Shown one piece after another: positions 15,993 to 24,837 of a DNA stretch of 64,000 bases. Source of the DNA: Ruminococcus sp. GTDB lineage: Bacteria; Bacillota; Clostridia; Oscillospirales; Ruminococcaceae. The position numbers and the translations under genes are program-made. The first letter of the stretch is position 1; the number at the start of each line of letters is the position of its first letter. Location of the stretch: NCBI GenBank assembly GCA_015066785.1, contig SVNT01000003.1:150871-214870 (forward strand), given 5' to 3'. The notes under the pieces were generated by a model. It searched no databases. It was not told the DNA's origin and saw only the letters and a list, made by a program, of their open reading frames with translations.

Positions 15993-17573
15993 ATGGAAAA
16001 CTGGATTAACAAGGCGGTAATTTATCACATATATCCACTCGGATTCTGCGGAGCGCCTATGCTCAACGCAGAGGGAACTGTCGTAAACCGTATCGAAAAG
16101 GTGCTGGAGTGGATTCCGCACATAAAGGAAATGAACTTCAATACCGTTTATTTCGGGCCTGTATTTGAAAGTACGGTTCACGGATATGACACAAAGGATT
16201 ACAGGGTAATCGACAAGCGCCTCGGTGATAACGCAACCTTCAAGAAGGTCTGCGATGAGTTACATAAAAACGGAATAAGAGTTATTCTTGACGGTGTATT
16301 CAATCATGTCGGCCGTGATTTCTGGGCGTTTGACGACTTGCAGGAAAAGCAGTACAACTCGGAATACAAGAGCTGGTTCCATGTTGATTTCGGCGGAACG
16401 AGCGCTTACGGCGACCCGTTCTGGTACGAAGGCTGGCAGAATCACTTCAATCTCGTAAAGCTCAACCTAAAAAATCCCGATGTCGTAAAATATCTCATCG
16501 ACAGCGTCGGAATGTGGATTGACGAGTTCGACATAGACGGTCTCAGACTTGACGCCGCTGACTGCGTTGACCTCGACTTCTTCAAGCAACTCCGTACCTT
16601 CACAAAGAGCAAGAAGAGCGACTTCTGGCTTATGGGAGAAATCATCCACGGGGATTACACAAGATGGGCAAATGCGGATACTCTTGACAGCGTGACAAAT
16701 TACGAGTGCCAGAAGGGTATATACTCATCGCATAATGACAAGAATTACTTTGAAATCGCACATTCGCTCAACCGTCAGTTCGGTAAGGGCGGAATATACC
16801 AGAACCTCTGGCTCAACAGCTTCCTTGACAATCACGATGTCAACAGGATTGCTACATTCCTTAAAAATCCCGAGCATATTTACAATGCCTATACAATTCT
16901 CTACACAATGCCGGGAATTCCTGCGATTTACTATGGAAGTGAATGGGGAATAAAGGGCGAGCGTACAAATGCGTCCGATGCGGTGCTCCGCCCCTGCCTT
17001 GACCTCAACAATATTCCCGACGCAAACCCGAAACTTATCGAGCATATCAAGAAGCTCGGCACGGTGAGAGAAGGTCTTGCGGCTCTCCGTGTGGGCGATT
17101 TCGAGAATATTGTTATCCGCAACGAACAGCTTGTATACAAGCGTTCATCTGCTGCGGGAACAGCGTATGTCGCACTCAACCTTTCGGATAATCCTTGCGA
17201 TGTGGGCTTCAATATGGGTGGAGTGTGTCTTATCGACAAGCTCAACAATGACAAGCAGTACATTCCGAACAACGGATATGTGAATATAACAATCCCGCCG
17301 TATTCGTCAATGATTCTCGAAGAGGGAAATGCCGCAAAGGTTCAGGAACCTATCGAGCAGGACGGCGTTGTTGTAGGTGCGCTTTACAGACACTTCAAGG
17401 GTAACGATTATGTTGTAATCGGAATAGGAAAGCACAGCGAAACCCTTGAGGATATGGTAGTGTATCAGGAAATCAACGGAGAAAAGAAGATATGGGTGCG
17501 CCCGCTTGCGATGTTCACCGAAAAGGTAAATCACAACGGCGCATTGAAAAAACGCTTTGAAAAGATAAACTAA
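15993..17573 (+). CDS. GH13 alpha-glucan hydrolase (cyclomaltodextrinase / maltodextrin glucosidase type)
   Basis: A 526-residue enzyme with a GH13 barrel. Conserved regions are DGVFNHVG (D100), GLRLDAAD (nucleophile D187), WLMGEIIH (acid/base E216) and LDNHD (third carboxylate D282). No signal peptide is seen, so it acts on maltodextrins or maltosides inside the cell. The ATG at 15993 follows GGAGG; an extension to 15945 lies in the promoter and is rejected. It heads an operon with a membrane protein and two transporter-like genes; it could also be a trehalose- or sucrose-specific member. Confidence 0.87.
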   Translation: MENWINKAVIYHIYPLGFCGAPMLNAEGTVVNRIEKVLEWIPHIKEMNFNTVYFGPVFESTVHGYDTKDYRVIDKRLGDNATFKKVCDELHKNGIRVILDGVFNHVGRDFWAFDDLQEKQYNSEYKSWFHVDFGGTSAYGDPFWYEGWQNHFNLVKLNLKNPDVVKYLIDSVGMWIDEFDIDGLRLDAADCVDLDFFKQLRTFTKSKKSDFWLMGEIIHGDYTRWANADTLDSVTNYECQKGIYSSHNDKNYFEIAHSLNRQFGKGGIYQNLWLNSFLDNHDVNRIATFLKNPEHIYNAYTILYTMPGIPAIYYGSEWGIKGERTNASDAVLRPCLDLNNIPDANPKLIEHIKKLGTVREGLAALRVGDFENIVIRNEQLVYKRSSAAGTAYVALNLSDNPCDVGFNMGGVCLIDKLNNDKQYIPNNGYVNITIPPYSSMILEEGNAAKVQEPIEQDGVVVGALYRHFKGNDYVVIGIGKHSETLEDMVVYQEINGEKKIWVRPLAMFTEKVNHNGALKKRFEKIN

Positions 17574-17592
17574 CAACGGAAGGAGAGGCACT

Positions 17593-18219
17593 ATGGATAT
17601 CAACACCGAAAAAATCACTGACGACATCATAAGATACCCCGAATATCGCAGAAGACTTAAAATCTGCAGGATTATGGTCTTTATTCCGCTTGCGGCTGTT
17701 GCGCTCAATATAGTTGCAGGGATTATTTCGATAGGTCTTATCGGCGGATTTACCGTTGACAATACCGAGAGTGCCTCGCTTTTTATGGAGGTTTTCCTCT
17801 GGACAGCGCTTACGGGCGGATTTGCATTTCTGTGTCTGCTTAACCTGAAGGCTCCGTGCATACTTTCCATGCTTGCGTTTATCGCAGAAACGGTTTTCTG
17901 TACGCAGAATTCAATGAAATTCATCTCCTTTGCGGGAGTTATGGGGTCGCTTATAACTCTGTATTACGTGATGGAGCATATCGACCTCGCAAAGCTGAAA
18001 GGCTATCCGCTTTTCCGTGAGGAAGTTGAATTCCTGCGTCCTTCAAGACCTCTCGAAATGCAGATTGACGCAAAGAAAAAGACAGAGGAGCGCAAAAAGA
18101 ACGAAGAACGTCAGGCTGAGGAAAAACGTATGCGTGACGAGGAACTCAAGCGCAAAATTGAAATGGCGCAGAAGAATAAAGAAAACGCAGATGGTGAGGA
18201 TAATACTGAAAACAACTGA
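17593..18219 (+). CDS. Membrane protein with a charged cytoplasmic tail
   Basis: A 208-residue protein with four hydrophobic helices (about residues 25-50, 62-83, 88-105 and 109-130) and a highly charged, coiled-coil-like C-terminal tail (about 155-208, rich in Lys, Glu, Arg). GGAAGGAG precedes the start. It lies 19 bp after the GH13 gene and 19 bp before the MATE gene. No known family was recognised; the tail suggests a protein-protein contact. Confidence 0.75.
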   Translation: MDINTEKITDDIIRYPEYRRRLKICRIMVFIPLAAVALNIVAGIISIGLIGGFTVDNTESASLFMEVFLWTALTGGFAFLCLLNLKAPCILSMLAFIAETVFCTQNSMKFISFAGVMGSLITLYYVMEHIDLAKLKGYPLFREEVEFLRPSRPLEMQIDAKKKTEERKKNEERQAEEKRMRDEELKRKIEMAQKNKENADGEDNTENN

Positions 18220-18238
18220 TGCGGAAGGAATTTAACCA

Positions 18239-19582
18239 ATGAACACGAATGCCAATTCAGGAATGCCGTCGATGTTTAAAATGACGTGGCCGATTTTTGT
18301 AGAAACACTCTTGCAGATGCTTGTCGGCTATGTTGACCAGTTTATGATTTCCCGTTACAACGAGGATATGGTCGGCGCAATGACGAATGCAAACCAGCTT
18401 ATAAATATCATAATTCTTGTGTTCGGCGTTGTAAGTACGGCGTCAACGATACTGATAGCACAGTATCTCGGGGCGGAAAATCACGAAAAGGTTAAGGAAA
18501 TCTATACCCTTGCGATAGCAATGGATATTGCCATCGGTCTTGTGATAAGTCTGGCGGTATTTTTGCTTGCCGATGAACTTGCGGTATGGTTCAGCATTCC
18601 GCCTAATATGACGGAATTTTTCATTGAATATACAAGAATTGTCGGCGGATTTATGACGGTGCAGGCGGTGTTCCTCGGATTTTCGGCATTCTTCAAAAGC
18701 AACGGACTGATGAGCTACACTATGATATTCGCACTTGTCATGAACGCTGTGAATATCGTCGGAAACTGGTTCTTTATATACGGAAAAGGGCCTTTCCCCG
18801 AGATGGGAATACGAGGGGCGGCGATTGCTACAATCTCAAGCAAGATAATAGGTCTTGTGCTTATCATAATCGTTTATTGCTATAAGATAAAAATTCCGAT
18901 TTCACCGAAGATGCTGGTGCCGTTCCCGAAGGATATGTTCCTGCGTATTGTGAAAATCGGCGTGCCTGCGGCAGGGGAGAATATCTCCTACGATATGTCG
19001 CAGCTTGTAATTCTGATTTTCGTCAACTGGCTCGGCAGTGTTGAAGTCACAACACGTTCATACGGCTATATGTTCTCGTGGCTCTGCTGTATCTTCACGA
19101 TGTCCGTCGGAAATGCCCTGAGAATTATGGTGGGGTATCTCATCGGTGCGGGAAGGCACGACGATGCTACAAAGGTGATAAAAAAGTCGCTGATAGCCTC
19201 GATGCTGATTTCAGTCGGAACGACGCTGATAATACTTACATTCAGCGACGCTTTCTACGGAATATTTACCGACAATCCTGAAATACTCGTCCTCGGAAAA
19301 CAGATACTTTACGCCGAAATAGCACTCGAAATCGGCAGAACGATAAACGTCATAATGGTGTCGTCGCTTCAGGCGGCAGGGGATATAAAGTTCCCCGTAA
19401 TGCTGGGCATTATATCGAACTGGAGCGTTGCGGCATTACTCTCATACATTTTCGGAATAGTATTCGGCTGGGGGCTTGTCGGAATATGGGCGGCAATGGC
19501 AACAGACGAATGTTTGAGAGGCATAATTTATCTTTTCCGTTTCCGCAGCGGAGTATGGCGGAAAAAGAACATTATGTCATAG
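18239..19582 (+). CDS. MATE family efflux transporter
   Basis: A 447-residue polytopic protein with 12 predicted helices in two halves, matching the MATE branch of the MOP superfamily (FKMTWPIFVETLLQMLVGYV near the start, with VDQFMISRY following). Such proteins export drugs or metabolites by Na+ or H+ antiport. The ribosome site is GGAAGG 9 bases ahead of ATG. It sits between a membrane protein and an AI-2E-like gene; the substrate is unknown. Confidence 0.93.
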   Translation: MNTNANSGMPSMFKMTWPIFVETLLQMLVGYVDQFMISRYNEDMVGAMTNANQLINIIILVFGVVSTASTILIAQYLGAENHEKVKEIYTLAIAMDIAIGLVISLAVFLLADELAVWFSIPPNMTEFFIEYTRIVGGFMTVQAVFLGFSAFFKSNGLMSYTMIFALVMNAVNIVGNWFFIYGKGPFPEMGIRGAAIATISSKIIGLVLIIIVYCYKIKIPISPKMLVPFPKDMFLRIVKIGVPAAGENISYDMSQLVILIFVNWLGSVEVTTRSYGYMFSWLCCIFTMSVGNALRIMVGYLIGAGRHDDATKVIKKSLIASMLISVGTTLIILTFSDAFYGIFTDNPEILVLGKQILYAEIALEIGRTINVIMVSSLQAAGDIKFPVMLGIISNWSVAALLSYIFGIVFGWGLVGIWAAMATDECLRGIIYLFRFRSGVWRKKNIMS

Positions 19583-19591
19583 GAGGAAACT

Positions 19592-20773
19592 ATGCAGGAA
19601 CAGAATATCAAACGGATTTTCAAGTATGCACTGCTGTTTGTGCTGTGCGTCGTGCTGATAATTTTTGCGGTATGGCGTTACGAGCTTATTTTTGATATAC
19701 TCGGCAAGGTCGTCAAGGTTATCAGACCGATTATAATCGGCGGGGCAATAGCGTTTATACTGAACGCATTTGTAAACAAGTTTATCCGTATTTTCAAGAA
19801 ATCAAAACTTTCGCCTAAACATCAGCGTATAATTTCAATAATTGCGGTGTACCTGATTTTCATCGGGCTTATTGTTGCTATCGTGTGGTTTGTATTCCCG
19901 CAGCTCGGTGAAAGCCTTTCGTTCTTTGTTTCGAGCTTTGAAACATACTACAACAATTTTGTTGTAATGGCTGAAAACTGGGCAAAGAATATCGACCTTA
20001 GCATGATTTCGCTTACCGATGTATTCTCTGCACTCAGCGGAAAGCTCTCGGAATTCGGGGAAAATCTTCCGCAACTACTCGAAAAGACATTCAACTTCAC
20101 TTCAAACCTTGTCGGAGGAGTTACCGATATATTCATCGGTCTTATCTTCTCGCTGTATATTATCTTCGGCAAGGATACTTTCAAAAGGCAGATTTCTCTC
20201 GGCGCAAAGGCTTTCCTTTCGGAAGACGGATACAAGAATGCGGTTGAGATTTACCGACTTTCTTCAACGACCTTTGCAAGCTTCATAAGCGGTCAGCTTA
20301 CCGAGGCGCTTATTCTCGGAGTGCTCTGCTTTATCGGAATGTGCATTTTCGGATTTGAATACGCACTCCTCATAAGTGTGATTATCGGAATAACAAACCT
20401 GATACCGATATTCGGGCCTATCATCGGAACAATTCCGTGTGCGTTCATTCTTCTTCTGGTGAACCCCATACATGCACTCTGGTTCGTGGTGTTTATCGTA
20501 GTTCTCCAGCAGATTGAGTCACAGCTCATCTACCCTCACGTTGTGGGAACATCCGTCGGACTCAAGCCGTTCTGGACGCTTTTTGCAATTCTTATCGGTG
20601 GCGGACTTTTCGGCGTTATCGGAATGCTTATTGCAGTTCCTACAATGTCGATAATATACACTCTCGTCGGAGGGTATGTGACCTTGAAGCTTCGTGACAA
20701 GGGAATACCCGTCGAGAAGGAAGAAAAAGAAGAAAAACCGAAGAAAAAGGCTGTAAAGAAAAAAGCAAAATAA
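19592..20773 (+). CDS. AI-2E family (PerM/YdiK-type) transporter
   Basis: A 393-residue protein with about seven or eight hydrophobic helices and a Lys/Glu-rich tail (last 25 residues). Motifs of the family are visible in the second half (GITNLIPIFGPIIGTIP and GTSVGLKPFWTLFAILIGG). Members carry autoinducer-2, ions or unknown solutes. AGGAGGAAAC precedes the start. It closes the operon, and a strong terminator follows 3 bp after the stop. Confidence 0.92.
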   Translation: MQEQNIKRIFKYALLFVLCVVLIIFAVWRYELIFDILGKVVKVIRPIIIGGAIAFILNAFVNKFIRIFKKSKLSPKHQRIISIIAVYLIFIGLIVAIVWFVFPQLGESLSFFVSSFETYYNNFVVMAENWAKNIDLSMISLTDVFSALSGKLSEFGENLPQLLEKTFNFTSNLVGGVTDIFIGLIFSLYIIFGKDTFKRQISLGAKAFLSEDGYKNAVEIYRLSSTTFASFISGQLTEALILGVLCFIGMCIFGFEYALLISVIIGITNLIPIFGPIIGTIPCAFILLLVNPIHALWFVVFIVVLQQIESQLIYPHVVGTSVGLKPFWTLFAILIGGGLFGVIGMLIAVPTMSIIYTLVGGYVTLKLRDKGIPVEKEEKEEKPKKKAVKKKAK

Positions 20774-20775
20774 CA

Positions 20776-20815
20776 GAAAAACCCTGAGAAGAAATTTTAT
20801 CTTCTCAGGGTTTTG
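20776..20815. terminator. Bidirectional terminator
   Basis: Perfect stem AAAACCCTGAGAAGA with a 7-base loop, with flanking A/T tracts, between the convergent AI-2E-like and WYL-regulator genes. Confidence 0.88.
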
Positions 20816-21814
20816 TTATTTGTTTTCTTCAAGTGTTTGTTTCAGCATTTCGTTGTATTTTTCTTTCATACTTTCGGGGGCGAGGATTTTTACTTTGTTT
20901 CCGAACGAGAACAGCCAACCCCAGAATACAGGGCTTTCCGATACTTTCACACGGATTACGAAATGTTCGTCGTCGGGCTGGGATATGTATATGTTCTTGC
21001 CGAAACGGTCAACGATTACCGCAAGAAAGGCATTGTCTTTCTTGAACTGCAGCTTGATTTCGGTTTCTTCGCCTGCGAACATTCCGAATATCTTTTTGGA
21101 ATTTTCGTTGATATCGTATTCCTTGAACTTTTCCTTCCCGTCGCAGTCCTCGTCAATGATTTCTATCCTGTCCATACGGTCAACACGGAAGTGCGTTATG
21201 TTGTCATATTTTTCGTAATATGCCGTTACGTAATAGTTTTCATCTTCCCATACAAGAGCGAAAGGGCTGATAGTGTATTTTTCGCCGCCCTTGCGGAGCT
21301 TGCGTTCGGCGTGTGCTGTGCCCGACAGAGTCCATTCGTAGTATGTAAAAGTGATTTTCTTTCCGCTGTTTATTGCGGCGTGAATTCTGTCAACATTGTA
21401 ATACACATTGTCGTTTATTGATTTCACACGCTTTGATACAAGCTGTCTGCGGAGCTGGTGTGCGCTGTGCTTGTCTGTAAGCCCCTCGAGTTTTTTTATA
21501 AGTCCGTTTGTTTTCTTTTCGGTGAGGAAGCGTGACGCCTGAACAGCGTCGACGAGTACCTTTAATTCGGGAAGCTCGAACTTTCGTGAGCCGATGAAAT
21601 ATCCGTGGGTTTTGCCGTGATATTTCTGTATGTCATAGCCGAAGTCGATGAGTGTTTCAATGTCGGAGTAGACGGTTTTACGCTCCGCCTCAATTCCGTT
21701 TGAGTTGAGGTGGTCGATTATTTCCGCAGTGCTTACGGGGTGTTCTTCGCTGCTGCATTCTTCGAGAAATCTTGCGATGTAGAGCAGTTTTTGTTTCTGA
21801 TTGTAGCCTGCCAT
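20816..21814 (-). CDS. WYL-domain transcriptional regulator (DeoR-like)
   Basis: A 332-residue regulator with an N-terminal winged helix-turn-helix (residues about 1-65, including TVYSDIETL) and a C-terminal WYL domain (about 140-330; YYEW and the following FxxxxxY-like strands). WYL proteins sense nucleic acids or nucleotides in several cases. It starts at 21814 and shares one base with the stop of the VanY gene (TAATG), so the two are co-transcribed. The target genes are unknown. Confidence 0.92.
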   Translation of the reverse strand: MAGYNQKQKLLYIARFLEECSSEEHPVSTAEIIDHLNSNGIEAERKTVYSDIETLIDFGYDIQKYHGKTHGYFIGSRKFELPELKVLVDAVQASRFLTEKKTNGLIKKLEGLTDKHSAHQLRRQLVSKRVKSINDNVYYNVDRIHAAINSGKKITFTYYEWTLSGTAHAERKLRKGGEKYTISPFALVWEDENYYVTAYYEKYDNITHFRVDRMDRIEIIDEDCDGKEKFKEYDINENSKKIFGMFAGEETEIKLQFKKDNAFLAVIVDRFGKNIYISQPDDEHFVIRVKVSESPVFWGWLFSFGNKVKILAPESMKEKYNEMLKQTLEENK

Positions 21815-22596
21815 TATTCTCCCTCCAGCTGTCCGATATATTCTTCAAGACAAAGTCCGCTGTCCTTTATTTCCTTTGCGTGATATACGCCGACAAAACG
21901 ATAGTGCCAAGGCTCATAATAAATGCCTGTGATGTCCTGCTTTCCCTTGGGGTAGCGCAGGATAAATCCGTATTCGTGCGCGTGTTTGTCGAGCCACGCA
22001 AATTCATCGGAATTTTCAAAATTCTCCGCAAGGTTGCAGAGGTCTGCGGCGAGCCCTGCGTTGTGTTCGCTTTCGCCGGGAATGGCCACGCCCGCCGTGG
22101 CGAGCTTGTACGCTTCGTCGTCGCTGTAACCTTCGTTCTTGTATGTTTCGATTTCACGGTCGAGCAGCTTCTGCTGATACTCTATCGTGCGGAGTGCCGA
22201 AAGCACCTTGATTTCGATGCCGTCGTTCTTTGCGGCGTCAATCATAGCTATCATATAGTTTGCGGCACGGGAGTCCATTTCGTATGTGCCCTGAACATAT
22301 TTTGCGTTTACGGTAAAGCCTTCGGGCAGAGGGTTTTCGCTGTTGATGAGGTACAGTGCCCATTCGTTATCGGGAGTAACATTGCTTTTGTCTGTAGTGG
22401 TTTCTCCTATGATTATTGCACCGTTTTCGTCGGTTTCGTACGGTGCGGGAGTTGTGGTTTCAACTGTACTTTCCGTTGTTTCCGAAACGATTGTTTCTTC
22501 CTGAAGCTTAGCCCTGTTTCTTCCCGGAATTGTGGAAACGTATGCTATTGTAATGAAAACTGCCGATAGCAGTAAAATCAAGCGTAATTCTTTCAT
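21814..22596 (-). CDS. VanY-type D-alanyl-D-alanine carboxypeptidase, membrane-anchored
   Basis: A 260-residue protein with an N-terminal helix (about 5-24), a Thr/Glu-rich linker (about 33-70) and an M15B domain. Zn ligands are in SEHNAGLAADL and EPWHYR, and the family arrangement SRxxxx is recognisable upstream. It would trim the terminal D-Ala of peptidoglycan stems outside the cell, which also changes glycopeptide binding. It has its own promoter and co-transcribes the WYL regulator. The start has only a modest ribosome site. Confidence 0.9.
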   Translation of the reverse strand: MKELRLILLLSAVFITIAYVSTIPGRNRAKLQEETIVSETTESTVETTTPAPYETDENGAIIIGETTTDKSNVTPDNEWALYLINSENPLPEGFTVNAKYVQGTYEMDSRAANYMIAMIDAAKNDGIEIKVLSALRTIEYQQKLLDREIETYKNEGYSDDEAYKLATAGVAIPGESEHNAGLAADLCNLAENFENSDEFAWLDKHAHEYGFILRYPKGKQDITGIYYEPWHYRFVGVYHAKEIKDSGLCLEEYIGQLEGE

Positions 22597-22630
22597 TGCC
22601 CAAATATTCCTTTAAACGATATTTTTTATT

Positions 22631-22659
22631 ATTATATCACAGCAAATCTGCATATTCAA
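22631..22659 (-). promoter_or_regulatory. Promoter of the VanY-WYL unit
   Basis: Minus strand TTGAAT (22659-22654), 17-bp spacer, TATAAT (22636-22631). Confidence 0.75.
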
Positions 22660-22738
22660 GAAGGTTTTTGCTATTTCGCCCGAAAACAAATCCAATTTGT
22701 AAAAAAGCTTAAAAATAGAAAAATTTTCCTAAAATGTA

Positions 22739-22767
22739 TTGACATAAGATAACTTATATTTTATAAT
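22739..22767 (+). promoter_or_regulatory. Consensus promoter of the yaaO-darA-holB-ricT cluster
   Basis: TTGACA (22739-22744), 17-bp spacer, TATAAT (22762-22767), a perfect sigma-A consensus with an A/T-rich upstream region. Confidence 0.85.
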
Positions 22768-22805
22768 TTAGTGGAGGAATTCTTCGAAAAATATTATACA
22801 GAAGG

Positions 22806-23144
22806 ATGAACGATGTGAGAAAAACCAGAGTTTCATTGGATGTTCATCAGGTAGATGTCGAATTGCTCAGAATGTTTAATTCGCCGTCGAATGATGACAG
22901 ATTAAGAAGAATTGCCAAGCTGGCACTTGTCGACATAATAAAGTCGGAATTGTCGGAAAAACAGAGAAAATACATAATCCTGTATTATTATAAAGGGTTG
23001 AAGATTGACGAAATTGCAAAGCAATCGGGCGTGAATAAATCAACGGTTTCACGGACGCTTTCGAGGGCGAGGGCGAACATTGCACGCCGTATGAAATATT
23101 ACATAGAATTCGGGAACAGATTTTCCGACGAGGAGGACTGGTAG
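22806..23144 (+). CDS. Sigma factor region 4-like helix-turn-helix protein
   Basis: A 112-residue protein with a C-terminal helix-turn-helix of sigma region 4 type (LSEKQRKYIILYYYKGLKID, then EIAKQSGVNKSTVSRTLSRA) and no region 2. It binds DNA but should not be a complete sigma factor; relatives act as small regulators or phage-like activators. The best start may be GTG at 22815, which has GAAGG 9 bases upstream, because the ATG at 22806 touches that site. It ends two bases before the decarboxylase gene. Confidence 0.8.
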   Translation: MNDVRKTRVSLDVHQVDVELLRMFNSPSNDDRLRRIAKLALVDIIKSELSEKQRKYIILYYYKGLKIDEIAKQSGVNKSTVSRTLSRARANIARRMKYYIEFGNRFSDEEDW

Positions 23145-23146
23145 AG

Positions 23147-24469
23147 ATGACAACTCCGATATACGACTATCTGGAAAAATACAAGAACGATGCGGTTATG
23201 CGTATGCATATGCCCGGGCATAAGGGCAGAAATACGGGGAATCGTTTTTCTGCGGTATACGAATATGACATCACTGAAATTTCGGGTGCCGACAGCTTGT
23301 ATGAGGCTCGTGGGATAATTGCTGAAAGTGAGCGTAATGCTGCTGATATTTTTGGCACAGCGGCGACTTTTTATTCGACGCAGGGCTCTACTCTCGGGAT
23401 ACAGACAATGCTTACCGTTGCGGCACCTTCGGGGAGTACGGTTGTAGCCCCAAGAAATGCACACAGGGCATTTCTGCATACCTGCGCACTTCTTGACCTT
23501 GATGTCGAGTGGGTTATACCTGCGGGGAATTTCAATGCCGTGTCGTTTGAATATACGGCGTCGGATATAGAAAGGACGATAAAAAAAGCTGAAAATCCGT
23601 CATGCGTTTACCTGACCTCTCCCGATTATTTCGGGCGCATTGCCGATATAAAAGGAATTTCCGAGGTTTGCAGAAAATACGATATACCGCTCCTTGTCGA
23701 TAATGCACATGGGGCGCATCTTGCATTTATGGAGAAAAATATGCATCCCATAGCAAACGGGGCGGATATGTGCTGTGATTCGGCGCATAAGATGCTCCCC
23801 GTGCTTACGGGCGGAGGATATATACATATCGGCAACGAAAAATACCTTACGGGAGTAAAGCGTGCCATGGCAATTTACGGCTCATCAAGCCCGTCGTACC
23901 TTACGCTTTGCTCACTTGACCTGTGCAACGATTATCTGGAAAAATCGGTGCGTGCGGATATTGAAGAAATGACAGAGAACATCAACGCTCTCCGCCGACA
24001 GCTTTCTCCTGCGTGGAGATTTGTTGAGGGTGAGCCTTTTCATTTCACGATAGATGCGGCGGCGTCGGGGCTTTCGGGAAGAACGGTGGCGCAGATACTC
24101 CGTGAAAACGGGGTGGAATGTGAGTACGAGGACGATGAGTATGTCGTGCTTTTGTTCTCTCCGATTGATACGGCGGGGGAATGTCAGCGTATATCCGACA
24201 TTCTTTCGAATGTCCGTCAGCCGAAAATACGGATAGAGCCACAGCTCATCGCACTTAAACCGCCTGCAACGGCAATGTCCGTCAGGGAGGCGTCGTTTTC
24301 TGTGAATGAAAGAATAAACATTGACAACGCAAAGGGCAGGATATGCGGAATTTCCGAAACGCATTGTCCGCCCTGCATACCGATTGCTGCACCGGGCGAG
24401 ATTATAGACGAAAATATTATTAATATTTTGAAAAAGTATAGCATTTTTGAAATAAATGTGGTAAAATAA
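23147..24469 (+). CDS. Orn/Lys/Arg decarboxylase family protein (YaaO-like)
   Basis: A 440-residue PLP enzyme of the fold-type I amino-acid decarboxylase family, in the shorter form seen in Firmicutes. MPGHKG (23-28) is the hallmark of the family, D185 (LLVDNAHGAH) should hold the pyridine nitrogen and K215 (SAHKMLPV) the PLP Schiff base. It could make agmatine, cadaverine or putrescine; the substrate is not clear from sequence. It begins two bases after the preceding stop and opens the conserved order yaaO-darA-holB-ricT. Confidence 0.88.
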   Translation: MTTPIYDYLEKYKNDAVMRMHMPGHKGRNTGNRFSAVYEYDITEISGADSLYEARGIIAESERNAADIFGTAATFYSTQGSTLGIQTMLTVAAPSGSTVVAPRNAHRAFLHTCALLDLDVEWVIPAGNFNAVSFEYTASDIERTIKKAENPSCVYLTSPDYFGRIADIKGISEVCRKYDIPLLVDNAHGAHLAFMEKNMHPIANGADMCCDSAHKMLPVLTGGGYIHIGNEKYLTGVKRAMAIYGSSSPSYLTLCSLDLCNDYLEKSVRADIEEMTENINALRRQLSPAWRFVEGEPFHFTIDAAASGLSGRTVAQILRENGVECEYEDDEYVVLLFSPIDTAGECQRISDILSNVRQPKIRIEPQLIALKPPATAMSVREASFSVNERINIDNAKGRICGISETHCPPCIPIAAPGEIIDENIINILKKYSIFEINVVK

Positions 24470-24509
24470 TATTATCAGTAAATGTGCGTATTTTTTCGGA
24501 GGGGTGCTT

Positions 24510-24836
24510 ATGAAACTCGTGTATGCCATCGTCAACAGTGATGACACAAGAAATGTTGCGAACGCTGTTACAAAAGCAGGCTTTTCGGCAACGAAGCTGG
24601 CTTCGGCGGGAGGGTTTCTTTCCGCAGGAAACACGACCTTCCTTATCTGCACCGAGGATGAAAGAGTAGATGAACTGATACAGGTCATCGCCCAGAAGAG
24701 CCGTCGCCGCAAGCAGTTTATTCCGTCGGTGACAACTTACGGTATGGGAACTACCTGCGCATCCGTGCCCGTTGAGGTTACGGTAGGCGGCGCTACAATA
24801 TTCGTCACAGATGTCGAAAGGTTTGAAAAGGTATAA
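24510..24836 (+). CDS. darA: Cyclic-di-AMP receptor DarA/PstA (YaaQ)
   Basis: A 108-residue PII-like protein that matches the c-di-AMP receptor family, with NSDDTRNV at the start and SAGGFLSAGNTTFL in the T-loop region. It senses c-di-AMP and its partner is not known with certainty. The ATG at 24510 is 6 bases after a GGAGGGG site; the GTG at 24504 is too close to that site. It overlaps the next gene region by one base of gap (holB starts at 24838). Confidence 0.93.
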   Translation: MKLVYAIVNSDDTRNVANAVTKAGFSATKLASAGGFLSAGNTTFLICTEDERVDELIQVIAQKSRRRKQFIPSVTTYGMGTTCASVPVEVTVGGATIFVTDVERFEKV

Positions 24837-24837
24837 A

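Noticed and set aside
20813..21421. Plus-strand open frame opposite the WYL gene
   Set aside because: Phe/Val/Cys-rich shadow frame of the regulator gene that begins in the terminator.
22771..22809. 12-codon GTG-started frame that overlaps the start of the sigma-like gene, possible leader peptide
   Set aside because: The GTG lies upstream of or at the expected transcript start, so it could not be translated.
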